64,000 nt of DNA from Metabacillus litoralis (GTDB lineage Bacteria; Bacillota; Bacilli; Bacillales; Bacillaceae). The notes beneath the pieces are model-generated. The model was not told the origin of the DNA, made no database searches, and worked only from the letters and a program-made list of their open reading frames with translations. A program made the position numbers and the translations under genes. The stretch spans positions 1-64,000 of the forward strand of contig NZ_JAIVKL010000003.1 in assembly GCF_020524045.1 (NCBI RefSeq). Direction: 5' to 3'. This document shows, piece after piece, positions 18,271-26,566 of the stretch. Position 1 is the first letter of the stretch, and each line of letters opens with the position of its first letter.

Positions 18271-18801
18271 ATGATGGATGCAACGTTTGAAGGTTCAGAA
18301 AAGGAACAATCCTATTATGACTCTGAATCTATTGTTAAAACCACTTCGGATTATAGCCAATTACTCGCAGGATTTTGGATACGTTTCTGGGCATATCTTG
18401 TTGATCTCATAGTAATTGGAAGCGTCAACCGTATTGTTCTCTATCCAATATTTGAACTGTTAGACTTAAATACTAATAATAAATTTATCTTCTCACCAAT
18501 ATCAATTACAACGGCTATTATCTTTTTTGCCTATTTTGTGTTGATGACAAAAATAACGAATCAAACGTTAGGTAAAATGATTTTCGGATTAAAAGTTGTA
18601 TCTTTAAAAGAAGAAAAATTAACATGGGGAACAATTATTTTCAGAGAATTGATTGGAAGATATATTTCAAAATTTATTTGGGTCGGCTATATTATTGTTG
18701 CTTTCACACCAAAAAAACAAGGTCTACATGATCTATTCGCTGATACTCAAGTCATTCATGAAAGACTTTTTGCGCAAAAATCACATTCAAAAATTGCTTG
18801 A
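18271..18801 (+). CDS. yteJ: RDD-family membrane protein YteJ
   Basis: A 176-residue integral membrane protein with the RDD signature at the first helix (AGFWIRFWAYLVDLIVIGSVNR) and about three membrane segments. In B. subtilis YteJ inhibits SppA. The tight spacing behind sppA, with its own GGGGGG ribosome site, supports the pairing. The start is 18271; the ATG immediately after it is equally usable. Confidence 0.85.
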   Translation: MMDATFEGSEKEQSYYDSESIVKTTSDYSQLLAGFWIRFWAYLVDLIVIGSVNRIVLYPIFELLDLNTNNKFIFSPISITTAIIFFAYFVLMTKITNQTLGKMIFGLKVVSLKEEKLTWGTIIFRELIGRYISKFIWVGYIIVAFTPKKQGLHDLFADTQVIHERLFAQKSHSKIA

Positions 18802-18817
18802 TAAACTATGTTTTTAG

Positions 18818-18850
18818 AACCCTGCTAATATAATTAGCAGGGTTTTTGTG
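18818..18850 (+). terminator. Terminator of sppA-yteJ
   Basis: A perfect 12-bp stem (AACCCTGCTAAT and its complement) is followed by TTTTT. Confidence 0.9.
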
Positions 18851-18983
18851 TGTGTAAAAAGCAAAGACAGTTGAAAAAACATGAATCCTTAGGTGTGAAA
18901 TCTTTGTAAATATTCTAAAACGAGCTCTTTATTAAGAGGTTTATTTTATTTAGTAGAAGGTGATAATGAAAAATTGAAAGGGT

Positions 18984-19673
18984 GTGATCATACTGTTCTG
19001 GGTTTATAGTATTTTGTTGCTATTATTTGTTCTATTTCTCATAATCATTTTGACCAAATTAACAATTATCCTTGATGTCATTCATGTTGGTGATAATGAT
19101 CATATTAAAATTAAAATAAAAGCTTGGTACGGTTTATTAAGATACACGATTAAGATACCTTTCGTGAAAATTGATGATCAAGCCAATATTATTATAAAAG
19201 AAGAGCAGAAAATGGGGGATGAATCATCTACTAACGAGGGTTCAAAAAATAAAAAAAAGATAACTCCAGAAGAAGAAGTAAAAGCAATTCATGACATAAA
19301 AGAAATTGTACAGCATGTTGTAGGAATACATAAAATAGTGCAACGATTTTTAAGGAAAATAAAAGTGAGGCAATTTATTTGGCATTCTCAAATTGGGATA
19401 GGTGATGCGGCACATACTGGACTAATTACAGGTGTTGCTTGGTCAATAAAAGGTGTTGTCATTGGAATTGTGGGAGAATATATGAAACTAAAAACAACAC
19501 CAATAGTGACGATTACACCCGAATTTAATCTATTATGTTCAAGAACAAAACTTCAATGTATTTTTCAGTTTCGAATCGGGCAAGCTATTTTGGCAGGTAT
19601 ACAGTTCCTCAAATACTGGAAAGGTGGGCGCCCAGATTTAAAAAGTAAGCCTTTTTCCTTTTTTGCTAACTAG
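18984..19673 (+). CDS. ytfI: DUF2953 membrane-associated protein YtfI
   Basis: A 229-residue protein with one hydrophobic N-terminal segment (residues about 5-27). A charged region follows and then a C-terminal part of beta/helix character (GIGDAAHTGLITGVAWSIKG). Function is unknown; the family sits beside ytfJ in sporulating Bacilli and is taken to act in sporulation. The start is GTG at 18984; the ribosome site is poor (AAAGG immediately before), so it may begin elsewhere. Confidence 0.75.
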   Translation: MIILFWVYSILLLLFVLFLIIILTKLTIILDVIHVGDNDHIKIKIKAWYGLLRYTIKIPFVKIDDQANIIIKEEQKMGDESSTNEGSKNKKKITPEEEVKAIHDIKEIVQHVVGIHKIVQRFLRKIKVRQFIWHSQIGIGDAAHTGLITGVAWSIKGVVIGIVGEYMKLKTTPIVTITPEFNLLCSRTKLQCIFQFRIGQAILAGIQFLKYWKGGRPDLKSKPFSFFAN

Positions 19674-19732
19674 TGATTGTAGTATTTGATGGGCAATGAC
19701 CGGTTTTAAAATTGTTAAAGGAGGCTACATAT

Positions 19733-20209
19733 ATGAGTGATCATCCAATTCAAGGCTTAATGAAAACAGCAATGGAGAATTTAAAGCAAATGATTGATGT
19801 TAATACAATCGTTGGCGATCCAGTAGAAACACCAGATGGTAGTGTTATATTAACCGTATCAAAGGTAGGATTTGGATTTGCTGCAGGTGGTAGCGAATTC
19901 AATTCTACTGGAGCTGAAGAAGGAGATGGAAAGTCTCCTAAGTTACCATTTGGTGGAGGAAGTGGTGGTGGAGTTTCTATCACACCTATCGCATTTCTAA
20001 TCGTCTCATCAAGTGGCGTTAAGATGCTTCATTTAGACGAAAATACTCATTTATATGAGAAAATACTTGAAGCTGCTCCACAAACAGTTGAGAAAATTCA
20101 AAGTCTCTTTAAAAAGAATAAAAGCAACAATAACAATAGCAACGGAAAAGATGACCCAGCAGAAGATGTAGATTTTAAATCAGAACAAAAGAAAGATCTT
20201 GATATTTAA
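19733..20209 (+). CDS. ytfJ: GerW-family sporulation protein YtfJ
   Basis: A 158-residue protein of the GerW family, required for proper spore germination in B. subtilis. The middle is a glycine-rich segment (FGFAAGGSEF and PFGGGSGGGVSITP). The end is a Lys/Asn/Asp-rich low-complexity tail from about residue 128. The start at 19733 follows AAAGGAGG; the longer upstream frame to 19712 has no ribosome site. It follows ytfI by 59 bp. Confidence 0.9.
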   Translation: MSDHPIQGLMKTAMENLKQMIDVNTIVGDPVETPDGSVILTVSKVGFGFAAGGSEFNSTGAEEGDGKSPKLPFGGGSGGGVSITPIAFLIVSSSGVKMLHLDENTHLYEKILEAAPQTVEKIQSLFKKNKSNNNNSNGKDDPAEDVDFKSEQKKDLDI

Positions 20210-20216
20210 TTTTCAT

Positions 20217-20257
20217 AAAAAAGGTTCAACGTTCATATATGCGTTGGACCCTTTTAT
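20217..20257 (+). terminator. Terminator of ytfJ
   Basis: An imperfect stem (AAAAGGTTCAACG with CGTTGGACCCTTTT) is followed by T residues. Confidence 0.7.
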
Positions 20258-20277
20258 TTCTATGAAATATATATTTG

Positions 20278-20425
20278 CATAAACTTAGTGGAATGGAGCG
20301 GAAGACAATCGACTCCTACGGGAATTGAGGAAAGGCTGAGACCCCGCAGGCATGCCGAGGAGGCTCAGTTTCCTCCCCGTGGAACGCGAGTGTCTGCAGC
20401 GCAATGGAACGAACTTTTTTCTTTC
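20278..20425. repeat. Core-type repeat (variant of the A/B core)
   Basis: Contains the recurring core in diverged form: GACTCCTACGGG, GAGACCCCGCAGG, GAGGAGGCTCAG and CCCCGTGGAACGCGAG. Inner arms GCTGAG and CTCAG, and GAGGAAA and TTTCCTC, pair, so the region folds into a long hairpin. The flanks (AGTGGAATGGAGCG and CGCAATGGAACGAAC) match neither family A nor B. Confidence 0.65.
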
Positions 20426-20507
20426 AACTTAACTGAATTTAGATTTATTCGTCTTTGTGTATGATTTCTTTAATTATATCCCAGTCTCTTTGCTTGAAAC
20501 ATAATAA

Positions 20508-20536
20508 TTGATAATTCTGATATGCTGGGCTATATT
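20508..20536 (+). promoter_or_regulatory. Sigma-A promoter of tpx
   Basis: TTGATA (20508-20513) and TATATT (20531-20536) have a 17-bp spacer and lie 40 bp before the tpx start codon. Confidence 0.6.
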
Positions 20537-20575
20537 TACACTGTACATATATTTTATTTAAAGGAGGATTTTAGT

Positions 20576-21076
20576 ATGGCATCTATTACATTTAAAAATA
20601 ATCCTGTTACATTGTTAGGTAATGAAGTGAGTGTTGGTGATCAAGCACCAGATTTTACAGTTTTAGCAAACGATTTATCACCAGTTACATTAGCGGACAC
20701 AAAGGGTAAAGTACGTATTATCTCTGTTGTTCCGTCGATTGACACAGGAGTATGTGATGCGCAAACTCGTCGTTTTAACGAAGATGCATCAACTATTGAC
20801 AATGCAGAAGTATTAACCGTAAGCATGGATTTACCTTTTGCACAAAAAAGATGGTGTGCTTCTAATGGGCTTGAAAATGTAAAAACTTTATCTGATCATC
20901 GAGATGCTTCATTTGGAGAAGCGTACGGTGTTCTTATCCAAGAGTTACGTTTATTAGCACGTGCTGTGTTCGTTGTTGATGGAAATGATCAAGTAACATA
21001 TGTTGAATATGTAAGTGAAGCGACTAATCATCCTAATTATGAAGCTGCAATTGAGGCTGCTAAAGCTGCTCAATAA
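20576..21076 (+). CDS. tpx: Thiol peroxidase, atypical 2-Cys peroxiredoxin
   Basis: Reduces hydroperoxides using thioredoxin. The peroxidatic cysteine is C60 in DTGVCDAQT and the resolving cysteine C94 in KRWCASNG, the standard Tpx positions. The 166-residue length is exact for the family. Codon bias is strong, suggesting high expression. The start at 20576 follows AAAGGAGG; the 18-codon upstream extension is not real. A family C repeat lies between the gene and its terminator. Confidence 0.95.
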   Translation: MASITFKNNPVTLLGNEVSVGDQAPDFTVLANDLSPVTLADTKGKVRIISVVPSIDTGVCDAQTRRFNEDASTIDNAEVLTVSMDLPFAQKRWCASNGLENVKTLSDHRDASFGEAYGVLIQELRLLARAVFVVDGNDQVTYVEYVSEATNHPNYEAAIEAAKAAQ

Positions 21077-21096
21077 TCTTACTATCGTGTTGTTAA

Positions 21097-21262
21097 AAAG
21101 GCACTTTTCTAAAAAAATTGTTGCTAATTGACGTCTTTATCTGTTGAAACTAGTGTACTATTGCTTAAAAGGTACGATCTGTAAAAGAAAAGATAAGCTA
21201 GTCTTTATATAGTGTTGTTTCCATCAGGTGTCTAAAAACAACAAAGTTTACGAAAATAGCTT
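21097..21262 (-). repeat. Family C repeat, reverse orientation
   Basis: Reads in reverse complement: it begins AAAGGCACTTTTCTAAAAAA then TTGTTGCTAATTG, and ends ACAACAAAGTTTACGAAAAT. Length is about 166 bp. It lies between the tpx stop codon and the tpx terminator. Confidence 0.65.
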
Positions 21263-21265
21263 ATT

Positions 21266-21306
21266 AAAAAACTGTCCTGAATTAATTAGGGGCAGTTTTT
21301 TTCTTG
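21266..21306 (+). terminator. Probable tpx terminator
   Basis: AAAAACTGTCC pairs imperfectly with GGGGCAGTTTTT, followed by a T run. It is separated from tpx by the family C repeat. Confidence 0.75.
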
Positions 21307-21465
21307 TTTTTTTAAAAATATTTCTTTCGGTAGGATAGTTATCATTTATTCTACATGAAAAATTTGTCCTTTTATGACCTAATTCCACTAATGTTGTTTT
21401 CCTTTGACTATAATAAGAACTATGTCTAGAATTAAAAGAGGTAAACGGCTAGGAGGAGTAAAAGT

Positions 21466-22455
21466 ATGCAAACACTTTCAAAGATAGAGAATTTATTTAC
21501 AGTAATAAATGAGACTGCTGAATTAATTGCTAATGAAGCTCAAATCACCTATATTGAGGCAGTAGCTGAAACAGGCGAAAATCTTTTTCATAATTCGATT
21601 CTTCAAGATAATCTTAGTGAAGTAACAGTAAAAAGCTTGAAGCGAAAATATGAGACGATTCAAGTACATACATATGATAAAGAAGAGTTTCGTAAAGCTT
21701 ATCAACTTGCCATTCTCAAAGGATTAAAAGAAGGAGCACATCCAAATCATCAAATGACACCTGATACAATAGGATTATTTCTAGGCTATCTCGTGAGTAA
21801 GTTTTTGGGAAAGCAGAAGGAAATGACTGTATTAGACCCAGCAGTAGGAACTGGGAATTTATTAACAGCGATATTAAATTATCTTTCGTTTGAGAAGATA
21901 GAAAGCTATGGAGTAGATGTTGATGATCTTCTAATAAAGCTTGCGTATATAAATGCTAACCTTCAAGAACATCCGATTAGCTTTTTCAATCAAGATAGCT
22001 TAGAACGTTTATTAATTGACCCGGTTGATATGGTTGTTTGCGATCTACCTGTTGGTTATTACCCAAACGATATAGAGGCTGCTAAATATGAACTTAAAGC
22101 AGATGAAGGATACTCATATTCACATCATTTATTTATAGAGCAAAGCTTAACACATACGAAAGAAAATGGTTATTTATTTTTTATCGTACCTAACTCTCTT
22201 TTTGAAACAAAAGAAGCACCAAAATTAAACAAATATTTAAGGGAAGTTGCTATTATTCAAGGCTTTATTAAACTACCTGTTTCTTTATTCAAAGATGAAA
22301 AACATGGTAAAAGTATTCTCATTCTTCAGAAAAAAGGTGAAGATAGTGTTGCTCCAAAGCAGGCATTACTTGCAGAATTGCCAAGGTTTTCTAATAAAGA
22401 AGCAATGAACTCTATCATGAAGAAAATGGATGATTGGTTTAAAGAGAATAAATAA
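21466..22455 (+). CDS. ytxK: Class I SAM-dependent methyltransferase-like protein YtxK
   Basis: A 329-residue protein with the fold of N6-adenine DNA methyltransferases. The SAM motif is LDPAVGTGNLLTAILNYL around residue 125. Where true DNA methylases have NPPY/F there is DLPVGYYP, so the catalytic motif is altered and the substrate is uncertain. No restriction gene is nearby. It lies between tpx and ackA as in B. subtilis. TAGGAGGAG precedes the ATG. Confidence 0.85.
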   Translation: MQTLSKIENLFTVINETAELIANEAQITYIEAVAETGENLFHNSILQDNLSEVTVKSLKRKYETIQVHTYDKEEFRKAYQLAILKGLKEGAHPNHQMTPDTIGLFLGYLVSKFLGKQKEMTVLDPAVGTGNLLTAILNYLSFEKIESYGVDVDDLLIKLAYINANLQEHPISFFNQDSLERLLIDPVDMVVCDLPVGYYPNDIEAAKYELKADEGYSYSHHLFIEQSLTHTKENGYLFFIVPNSLFETKEAPKLNKYLREVAIIQGFIKLPVSLFKDEKHGKSILILQKKGEDSVAPKQALLAELPRFSNKEAMNSIMKKMDDWFKENK

Positions 22456-22460
22456 GACAG

Positions 22461-22491
22461 AGAAGAGCCTAAATAAGCTCTTCTTTTTGTG
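22461..22491 (+). terminator. Terminator of ytxK
   Basis: An 8-bp stem AGAAGAGC/GCTCTTCT is followed by TTTTT. Confidence 0.85.
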
Positions 22492-22736
22492 TTGTAAATG
22501 TTAAACTTGGTTGTTGTTCCGTAACAAAAATGTTGCTTTTCCGAGTGATAAGTATTTTTTGTTAGGGTAAAGGATAAAGAAAAAGGACAATGACTGACTT
22601 AATCCTTAATCATAGAGATTCGGGCCTTTTTTTTCATTTTACATGTTTCTTTTAGATAAAGTCTCATATATTCAGCTCAAATCAACAATTAGCTTCAACA
22701 TAATCATATTTTAAAAGGAAATGAGAAAAAATAGTG

Positions 22737-22750
22737 TGTAAACGTAACCA
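22737..22750 (+). promoter_or_regulatory. Upstream candidate cre (CcpA) site of ackA
   Basis: TGTAAACGTAACCA fits the looser cre pattern TGNAANCGNWNNCW. It lies 62 bp upstream of a second, better site. Confidence 0.4.
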
Positions 22751-22798
22751 TTTAAAGATTATTAACGAAAGAATAGTTTGAATTATAAGAATTTTGAC

Positions 22799-22812
22799 TG
22801 TAACCGATTGCA
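22799..22812 (+). promoter_or_regulatory. Candidate cre (CcpA) site of ackA
   Basis: TGTAACCGATTGCA matches cre at every conserved position (TGNAANCGNTTNCA). CcpA activates ackA in B. subtilis from an upstream cre. Relative to the candidate promoter at 22827 the site centres near -56, a position suited to activation. Confidence 0.65.
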
Positions 22813-22826
22813 ATTTCATCAAGTTC

Positions 22827-22855
22827 TTGAAATGTCGAAATGTCAGTGTTTAAAT
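22827..22855 (+). promoter_or_regulatory. Candidate CcpA-activated ackA promoter
   Basis: TTGAAA (22827-22832), 17-bp spacer, TTAAAT (22850-22855). The weak -10 is consistent with dependence on an activator bound at 22799-22812. It would give a leader of about 175 nt. Confidence 0.4.
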
Positions 22856-22976
22856 GGAAAAGGCAGATAATAATCAGTGGCTTTTTGCAAAGACTAAATG
22901 AAGTAGAGAATAACGAAAATGAGCAGATCTATAACACATGATTTTTATCATTCGTTTCATGCTCATGCAATTTGTA

Positions 22977-23005
22977 TTACATATACATTCTAGAATAAGT
23001 ATTAT
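22977..23005 (+). promoter_or_regulatory. Candidate proximal ackA promoter
   Basis: TTACAT (22977-22982) and TATTAT (23000-23005) with a 17-bp spacer, 32 bp before the start codon. It could be a basal promoter. The rest of the 581-bp gap from 22456 holds no gene. Confidence 0.4.
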
Positions 23006-23036
23006 GGTGATTTGAAATAAAAAGGAGCGATATAAA

Positions 23037-24224
23037 ATGGCAAAAATTATTGCAATTAATGCAGGTAGTTCATCATTAAAATTTCAACTTTTTGATATGC
23101 CAAGTGAAAAAGTGTTAACAAAAGGATTAGTAGAAAGAATTGGGATAAATGACTCGGTTTTTAGTATTACAGTAAATGATGAAAAACAGACAGAGGTTTC
23201 TGATATTCCAGATCATGCAGTAGCAGTTAAAATTCTTTTATCTAAACTTACTGATTTAGGTATTATAGAGTCATTAGATGAAATCGAAGGAATAGGTCAT
23301 CGTGTTGTTCATGGTGGAGAGATCTTTAATGATTCAGCAATTATTACTGACGATACATTGAGTAAAATAGAAGAGCTCTCAGATTTAGCACCACTTCATA
23401 ATCCGGCTAATATTGTTGGAATTAAGGCATTTAAAGAGGTGTTACCTAATGTAGAAGCTGTTGCTGTGTTTGATACGGCGTTTCATCAGACTATGCCTGA
23501 ACAATCATTCTTATATAGTCTACCTTATGAATATTATGAGGATTATGGCATTCGTAAATACGGTTTCCATGGTACATCACATAAATATGTTTCAGAACGT
23601 GCAGCAGAAATTTTAGGAAGACCTGTTGAGCACCTTCGTCTAATATCCTGTCATTTAGGTAATGGGGCAAGTATTGCGGCAATTGAAGGTGGAAAATCGA
23701 TTGACACATCAATGGGCTTCACACCACTTGCAGGAGTTGCAATGGGAACAAGATCTGGTAATATTGATCCAGCATTATTGCCATTTATCATGGAGAAAAC
23801 AGGGAAAACAGCTGACGAAGTATTAGATGTGTTGAATAAGAAGAGTGGTATTTTGGGTATTTCTGGTCTTTCTAGTGATCTTCGTGATATCGAAAAGGCA
23901 ACATCAGAAGGAAACGAACGAGCAAAAACTGCGCTTGAGGTTTTCGCAAGTCGTATTCATAAATATATCGGATCTTATGCTGCAAGAATGTCTGGTGTAG
24001 ATGCGATTATATTCACAGCTGGTATTGGAGAAAACAGTACTGAAATTCGTGCGCGTGTTTTAAAAGGCTTGGAATTTATGGGGATCTATTGGGATCCAGC
24101 TCTTAATAAAGTTCGTGGAGAAGAAGCTTATATCAGCTATCCACATTCACCTGTTAAAGTAATCGTCATTCCTACAAATGAAGAAGTGATGATTGCGAGA
24201 GATGTTGTCCGTTTAGCAAAATAA
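23037..24224 (+). CDS. ackA: Acetate kinase
   Basis: Converts acetyl phosphate and ADP to acetate and ATP, the last step of acetate overflow. Signature 1 is [17 protein letters not shown] at residues 4-20; signature 2 is [13 protein letters not shown] near residue 180; the later motif TAGIGENS is present. It is a full 395 residues. AAAAGGAGCG precedes the ATG. It is transcribed alone with a strong terminator. Confidence 0.97.
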   Translation: MAKIIAINAGSSSLKFQLFDMPSEKVLTKGLVERIGINDSVFSITVNDEKQTEVSDIPDHAVAVKILLSKLTDLGIIESLDEIEGIGHRVVHGGEIFNDSAIITDDTLSKIEELSDLAPLHNPANIVGIKAFKEVLPNVEAVAVFDTAFHQTMPEQSFLYSLPYEYYEDYGIRKYGFHGTSHKYVSERAAEILGRPVEHLRLISCHLGNGASIAAIEGGKSIDTSMGFTPLAGVAMGTRSGNIDPALLPFIMEKTGKTADEVLDVLNKKSGILGISGLSSDLRDIEKATSEGNERAKTALEVFASRIHKYIGSYAARMSGVDAIIFTAGIGENSTEIRARVLKGLEFMGIYWDPALNKVRGEEAYISYPHSPVKVIVIPTNEEVMIARDVVRLAK

Positions 24225-24234
24225 AACGTTAATG

Positions 24235-24273
24235 AAAAAAGACAGTCGTTCAAACAAAACGACTGTCTTTTTA
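24235..24273 (+). terminator. Terminator of ackA
   Basis: A 15-bp stem (AAAAAGACAGTCGTT and its complement) runs into a T run. Confidence 0.9.
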
Positions 24274-24341
24274 TGTTATGATAAAGAAAACAGGTTCACC
24301 ATAAAAGACCTACTTATTACGTTAATAAGGAGACATTACGG

Positions 24342-25199
24342 ATGAATGAATCAGTACGTGAGGCAGCAATTTTAGCCGAAATATCTAGTTGGGAACAAGA
24401 ATTACAAAATGATGTGAGAACAGATTTTCAGCGTACATTTAATCGCTGGGTAGACAGAAATATTGAGGAAATACCGAATCGAACGAAAACAATTATCTAT
24501 AAAAAAATTGATGCTAGTCTTTTTAATTTGCATTCGTTTATTCAAAATTCCTTTATCCAACAAGATGCGAAGAAACAAATCCTATTATCTGCAAAGGCAT
24601 TAAATGAGGATATTGTTACAATAAGTGATTTACATAAGCTCTCGATTAATCAACTCCATTATTTAGCTGACCTGCAAACATCCAAGCACAGACTCTATTC
24701 TTTCCTTCAAGGTGGTATAACAGGAACAGGCGGGCTACTATTAACAAGTGTTGATTTACCGTTACAGACGATTCTTAATTTACGAGCCATTCAAATGATA
24801 TCCATGTGTTATGGATATGAAATCAATAATCCTTATGAAATGATGACTTCATTAAAATTATATCATGCCGCATTATTACCAAAGCATTTGCAATATAGCG
24901 GGTGGAGTGAGTTAAAAAAAGAAGTCAAGGAAGATCGATTTGCATATTTTTATGAAGGAAATGAAGATTTAGCAGATCCAAACAGTATGGATTATCTTCT
25001 GAAGCAGATAGCCAAATTGTCAGTGTTAGCTTTATTTAAACGAAAGTTGATTGCTGGAATACCGTTAGTAAGTATTATGATTGGTGCTGGAATCAATTAT
25101 CAAAATACACGCCATGTTAGTGAATTTGCAAACAGATATTATCAATATCGATATATATCAGAGAAAAAGATGTACAATGATGGAGGTCAATATGAGTAG
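24342..25199 (+). CDS. EcsC-family protein
   Basis: A 285-residue protein related to EcsC. It has a helical N-terminus, a hydrophobic stretch GGITGTGGLLLTSVDLPLQT near residues 125-145 and another (IAGIPLVSIMIGAGIN) near 240. Function is unknown; EcsC-like proteins are thought to be membrane-associated. Its last codons overlap the start of moaB by 8 bp, so translation of the two is probably coupled. Confidence 0.75.
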   Translation: MNESVREAAILAEISSWEQELQNDVRTDFQRTFNRWVDRNIEEIPNRTKTIIYKKIDASLFNLHSFIQNSFIQQDAKKQILLSAKALNEDIVTISDLHKLSINQLHYLADLQTSKHRLYSFLQGGITGTGGLLLTSVDLPLQTILNLRAIQMISMCYGYEINNPYEMMTSLKLYHAALLPKHLQYSGWSELKKEVKEDRFAYFYEGNEDLADPNSMDYLLKQIAKLSVLALFKRKLIAGIPLVSIMIGAGINYQNTRHVSEFANRYYQYRYISEKKMYNDGGQYE

Positions 25200-25704
25200 T
25201 ATCGAGCATAAGAAAGAAGCTCCAAAGCATGTTAGGTGTAAAGTGATTACGATAAGTGATACAAGAAATGTAGATACTGATAAAAGTGGTTTGCTTATAA
25301 AAAATTACTTGGAACAGCACGGTCACGTAGTGGTTGATTATGAGATTGTTAAGGATGAAAAAACGCTAATTCGAAGTTCGATCTTAAAAGGCTGTGAAAA
25401 GAGAGAGATAGATGTTGTTCTAACAAATGGAGGAACAGGAATAGCGAAAAGAGATGTGACGATAGAAGCAGTTGAATCTTTAATTGAAAAAGAAATTCCA
25501 GGATTCGGTGAAATTTTTCGTATACTAAGCTATCAGGAAGATATTGGTTCAGCTGCAATACTTAGTAGGGCAGTAGCAGGTGTAGCAATGGATACTGCAA
25601 TCTTTTCCATGCCAGGCTCTTCTGGTGCCGTGAACCTAGCAATGAAAAAGTTGATTCTACCTGAGTTAGGTCATGTTATACGTGAAGTGAAAAAGGATAC
25701 ATAA
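25192..25704 (+). CDS. moaB: Molybdenum cofactor biosynthesis protein MoaB
   Basis: A 170-residue molybdopterin-adenylation family protein. The MPT-binding motifs are VVLTNGGTGIAKRDVTIEAV (residues about 80-99) and SMPGSSGAVNLAMKK near 145. The start is set at 25192, where GGAGG lies 8 bp upstream; the 37-codon extension inside the EcsC gene is out of place. No other molybdenum cofactor gene is in the window; moaB is also isolated here in B. subtilis. A family A repeat begins 3 bp after its stop. Confidence 0.92.
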   Translation: MSSIEHKKEAPKHVRCKVITISDTRNVDTDKSGLLIKNYLEQHGHVVVDYEIVKDEKTLIRSSILKGCEKREIDVVLTNGGTGIAKRDVTIEAVESLIEKEIPGFGEIFRILSYQEDIGSAAILSRAVAGVAMDTAIFSMPGSSGAVNLAMKKLILPELGHVIREVKKDT

Positions 25705-25707
25705 TAT

Positions 25708-25862
25708 GAGGCAGGGACATAACTTAGTAATTAACAAAAGTTTTGAGCAAAGTAATAGCTTAGCGTTGAGATATGCGTAGACTTCTGCGGGATGCAAAGC
25801 ATCTGTAGGACCTACAACCATTGTTCAGTTACTATTTTGTTAAAATACTTTTGTCCCACCTC
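25708..25862. repeat. Internally deleted family A repeat
   Basis: Ends are GAGGCAGGGACATAACTTAG and ACTTTTGTCCCACCTC, with GAGCAA and TTGTTCAG inside. The core keeps only its left portion (GTAGACTTCTGCGGGAT); the right half is deleted. The deletion differs from that in the copy at 16963. Length 155 bp. Confidence 0.75.
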
Positions 25863-25867
25863 TAATT

Positions 25868-25933
25868 GAAGACTGTATTCGGTTTGTAGATTATGCATGA
25901 GTGTTCTACAGATTGATAGGTCTTTTTTTATTG
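25868..25933 (+). terminator. Possible terminator after moaB
   Basis: AAGACT pairs with AGGTCTT around an inner GTAGA/TCTAC stem, and a run of seven T follows. It would end the ecsC-like/moaB transcript beyond the inserted repeat. Confidence 0.4.
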
Positions 25934-26008
25934 TTTTTGCTTTAGTCTGTTTTCGAGAGCTCCTTAAGCCTGCCAAATCTTATTCAAGCGCTTAAGCTTG
26001 GCTTCTTA

Positions 26009-26326
26009 TTATGTATGAATTCTGGAAGTGGAGATATGTTGTGATGTTCTATACCAAATCCATAAGTCATTTATTATTGAAGCCAAGTCAGAAATTTCCT
26101 CAGTTAATTCACAAGAGCGTTTGAAATTTTCTTCATCATTTAATTCCTCTTGTTTAAGGTTAATATTTTCTTCGAGTTCTGCAATTCTGTCAGGTATATG
26201 TCCGCGAATTCGTTCCCAGTCTGTTAATATGCGATTTTGAGTATGTAAACTATATGAGTCCCATTCTTGATCTAACTTTGGAAGGGATATTTTTAATCTA
26301 GGATTATAGGTGAAAAATTCATTCAT
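26009..26326 (-). CDS. Hypothetical protein upstream of argG
   Basis: A 105-residue acidic, mostly helical protein with no signal peptide or membrane helix. A Glu-rich central coiled-coil-like segment (RIAELEENINLKQEELNDEE) is followed by a Trp-containing end (NDLWIWYRTSQH). I do not recognise the family. The start at 26326 (MNEFFTYNPR) is preferred over 26332, because GGAGG is 7 bases from the former and too close to the latter. It is transcribed away from argG. Confidence 0.6.
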   Translation of the reverse strand: MNEFFTYNPRLKISLPKLDQEWDSYSLHTQNRILTDWERIRGHIPDRIAELEENINLKQEELNDEENFKRSCELTEEISDLASIINDLWIWYRTSQHISTSRIHT

Positions 26327-26420
26327 TCCCATTCCTCCAAAAATTTTTTCATATTTATTGTACCATTAGTTGAAATATATACACGATTTATAAGTCGTGT
26401 TCGTGCAAATAAAGGGTAAA

Positions 26421-26436
26421 TATTTATTTTTATACA
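26421..26436. promoter_or_regulatory. Candidate ArgR/AhrC operator, distal
   Basis: TATTTATTTTTATACA, read in reverse as TGTATAAAAATAAATA, resembles the ARG box of the arginine repressor. A second copy lies about 110 bp downstream. Spacing allows DNA looping by a hexameric repressor. Confidence 0.4.
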
Positions 26437-26473
26437 AAAAATACGAGAAAATATGCAAAAATTCTATTGACGA

Positions 26474-26503
26474 AATGGGGAAAGAGTTGGTAAAGTGATA
26501 CTT
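26474..26503 (+). promoter_or_regulatory. Tentative argG promoter
   Basis: A TTGACG near 26467-26472, inside CTATTGACGAAATGG, is followed after about 18 bp by TAAAGT. It lies between the two candidate ARG boxes. The -10 is weak. Confidence 0.3.
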
Positions 26504-26533
26504 ACATAGAAAATGTATTTTTATTAGTATATA

Positions 26534-26548
26534 TTAATTTTTATACAG
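26534..26548. promoter_or_regulatory. Candidate ArgR/AhrC operator, proximal
   Basis: TTAATTTTTATACAG, in reverse CTGTATAAAAATTAA, repeats the distal box closely and lies just before the argG ribosome site. Confidence 0.4.
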
Positions 26549-26566
26549 CTAAGGAGGAACAAATAG

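Noticed and set aside
21466-22455. YtxK as part of a restriction-modification system
   Set aside because: The catalytic NPPY motif is altered and no endonuclease or specificity gene is adjacent; it is a core-genome gene in B. subtilis.
22570-22640. Second terminator after ytxK
   Set aside because: AAAAAGGAC and GGCCTTTTTTTT look like hairpin arms but are about 45 nt apart and pair poorly.
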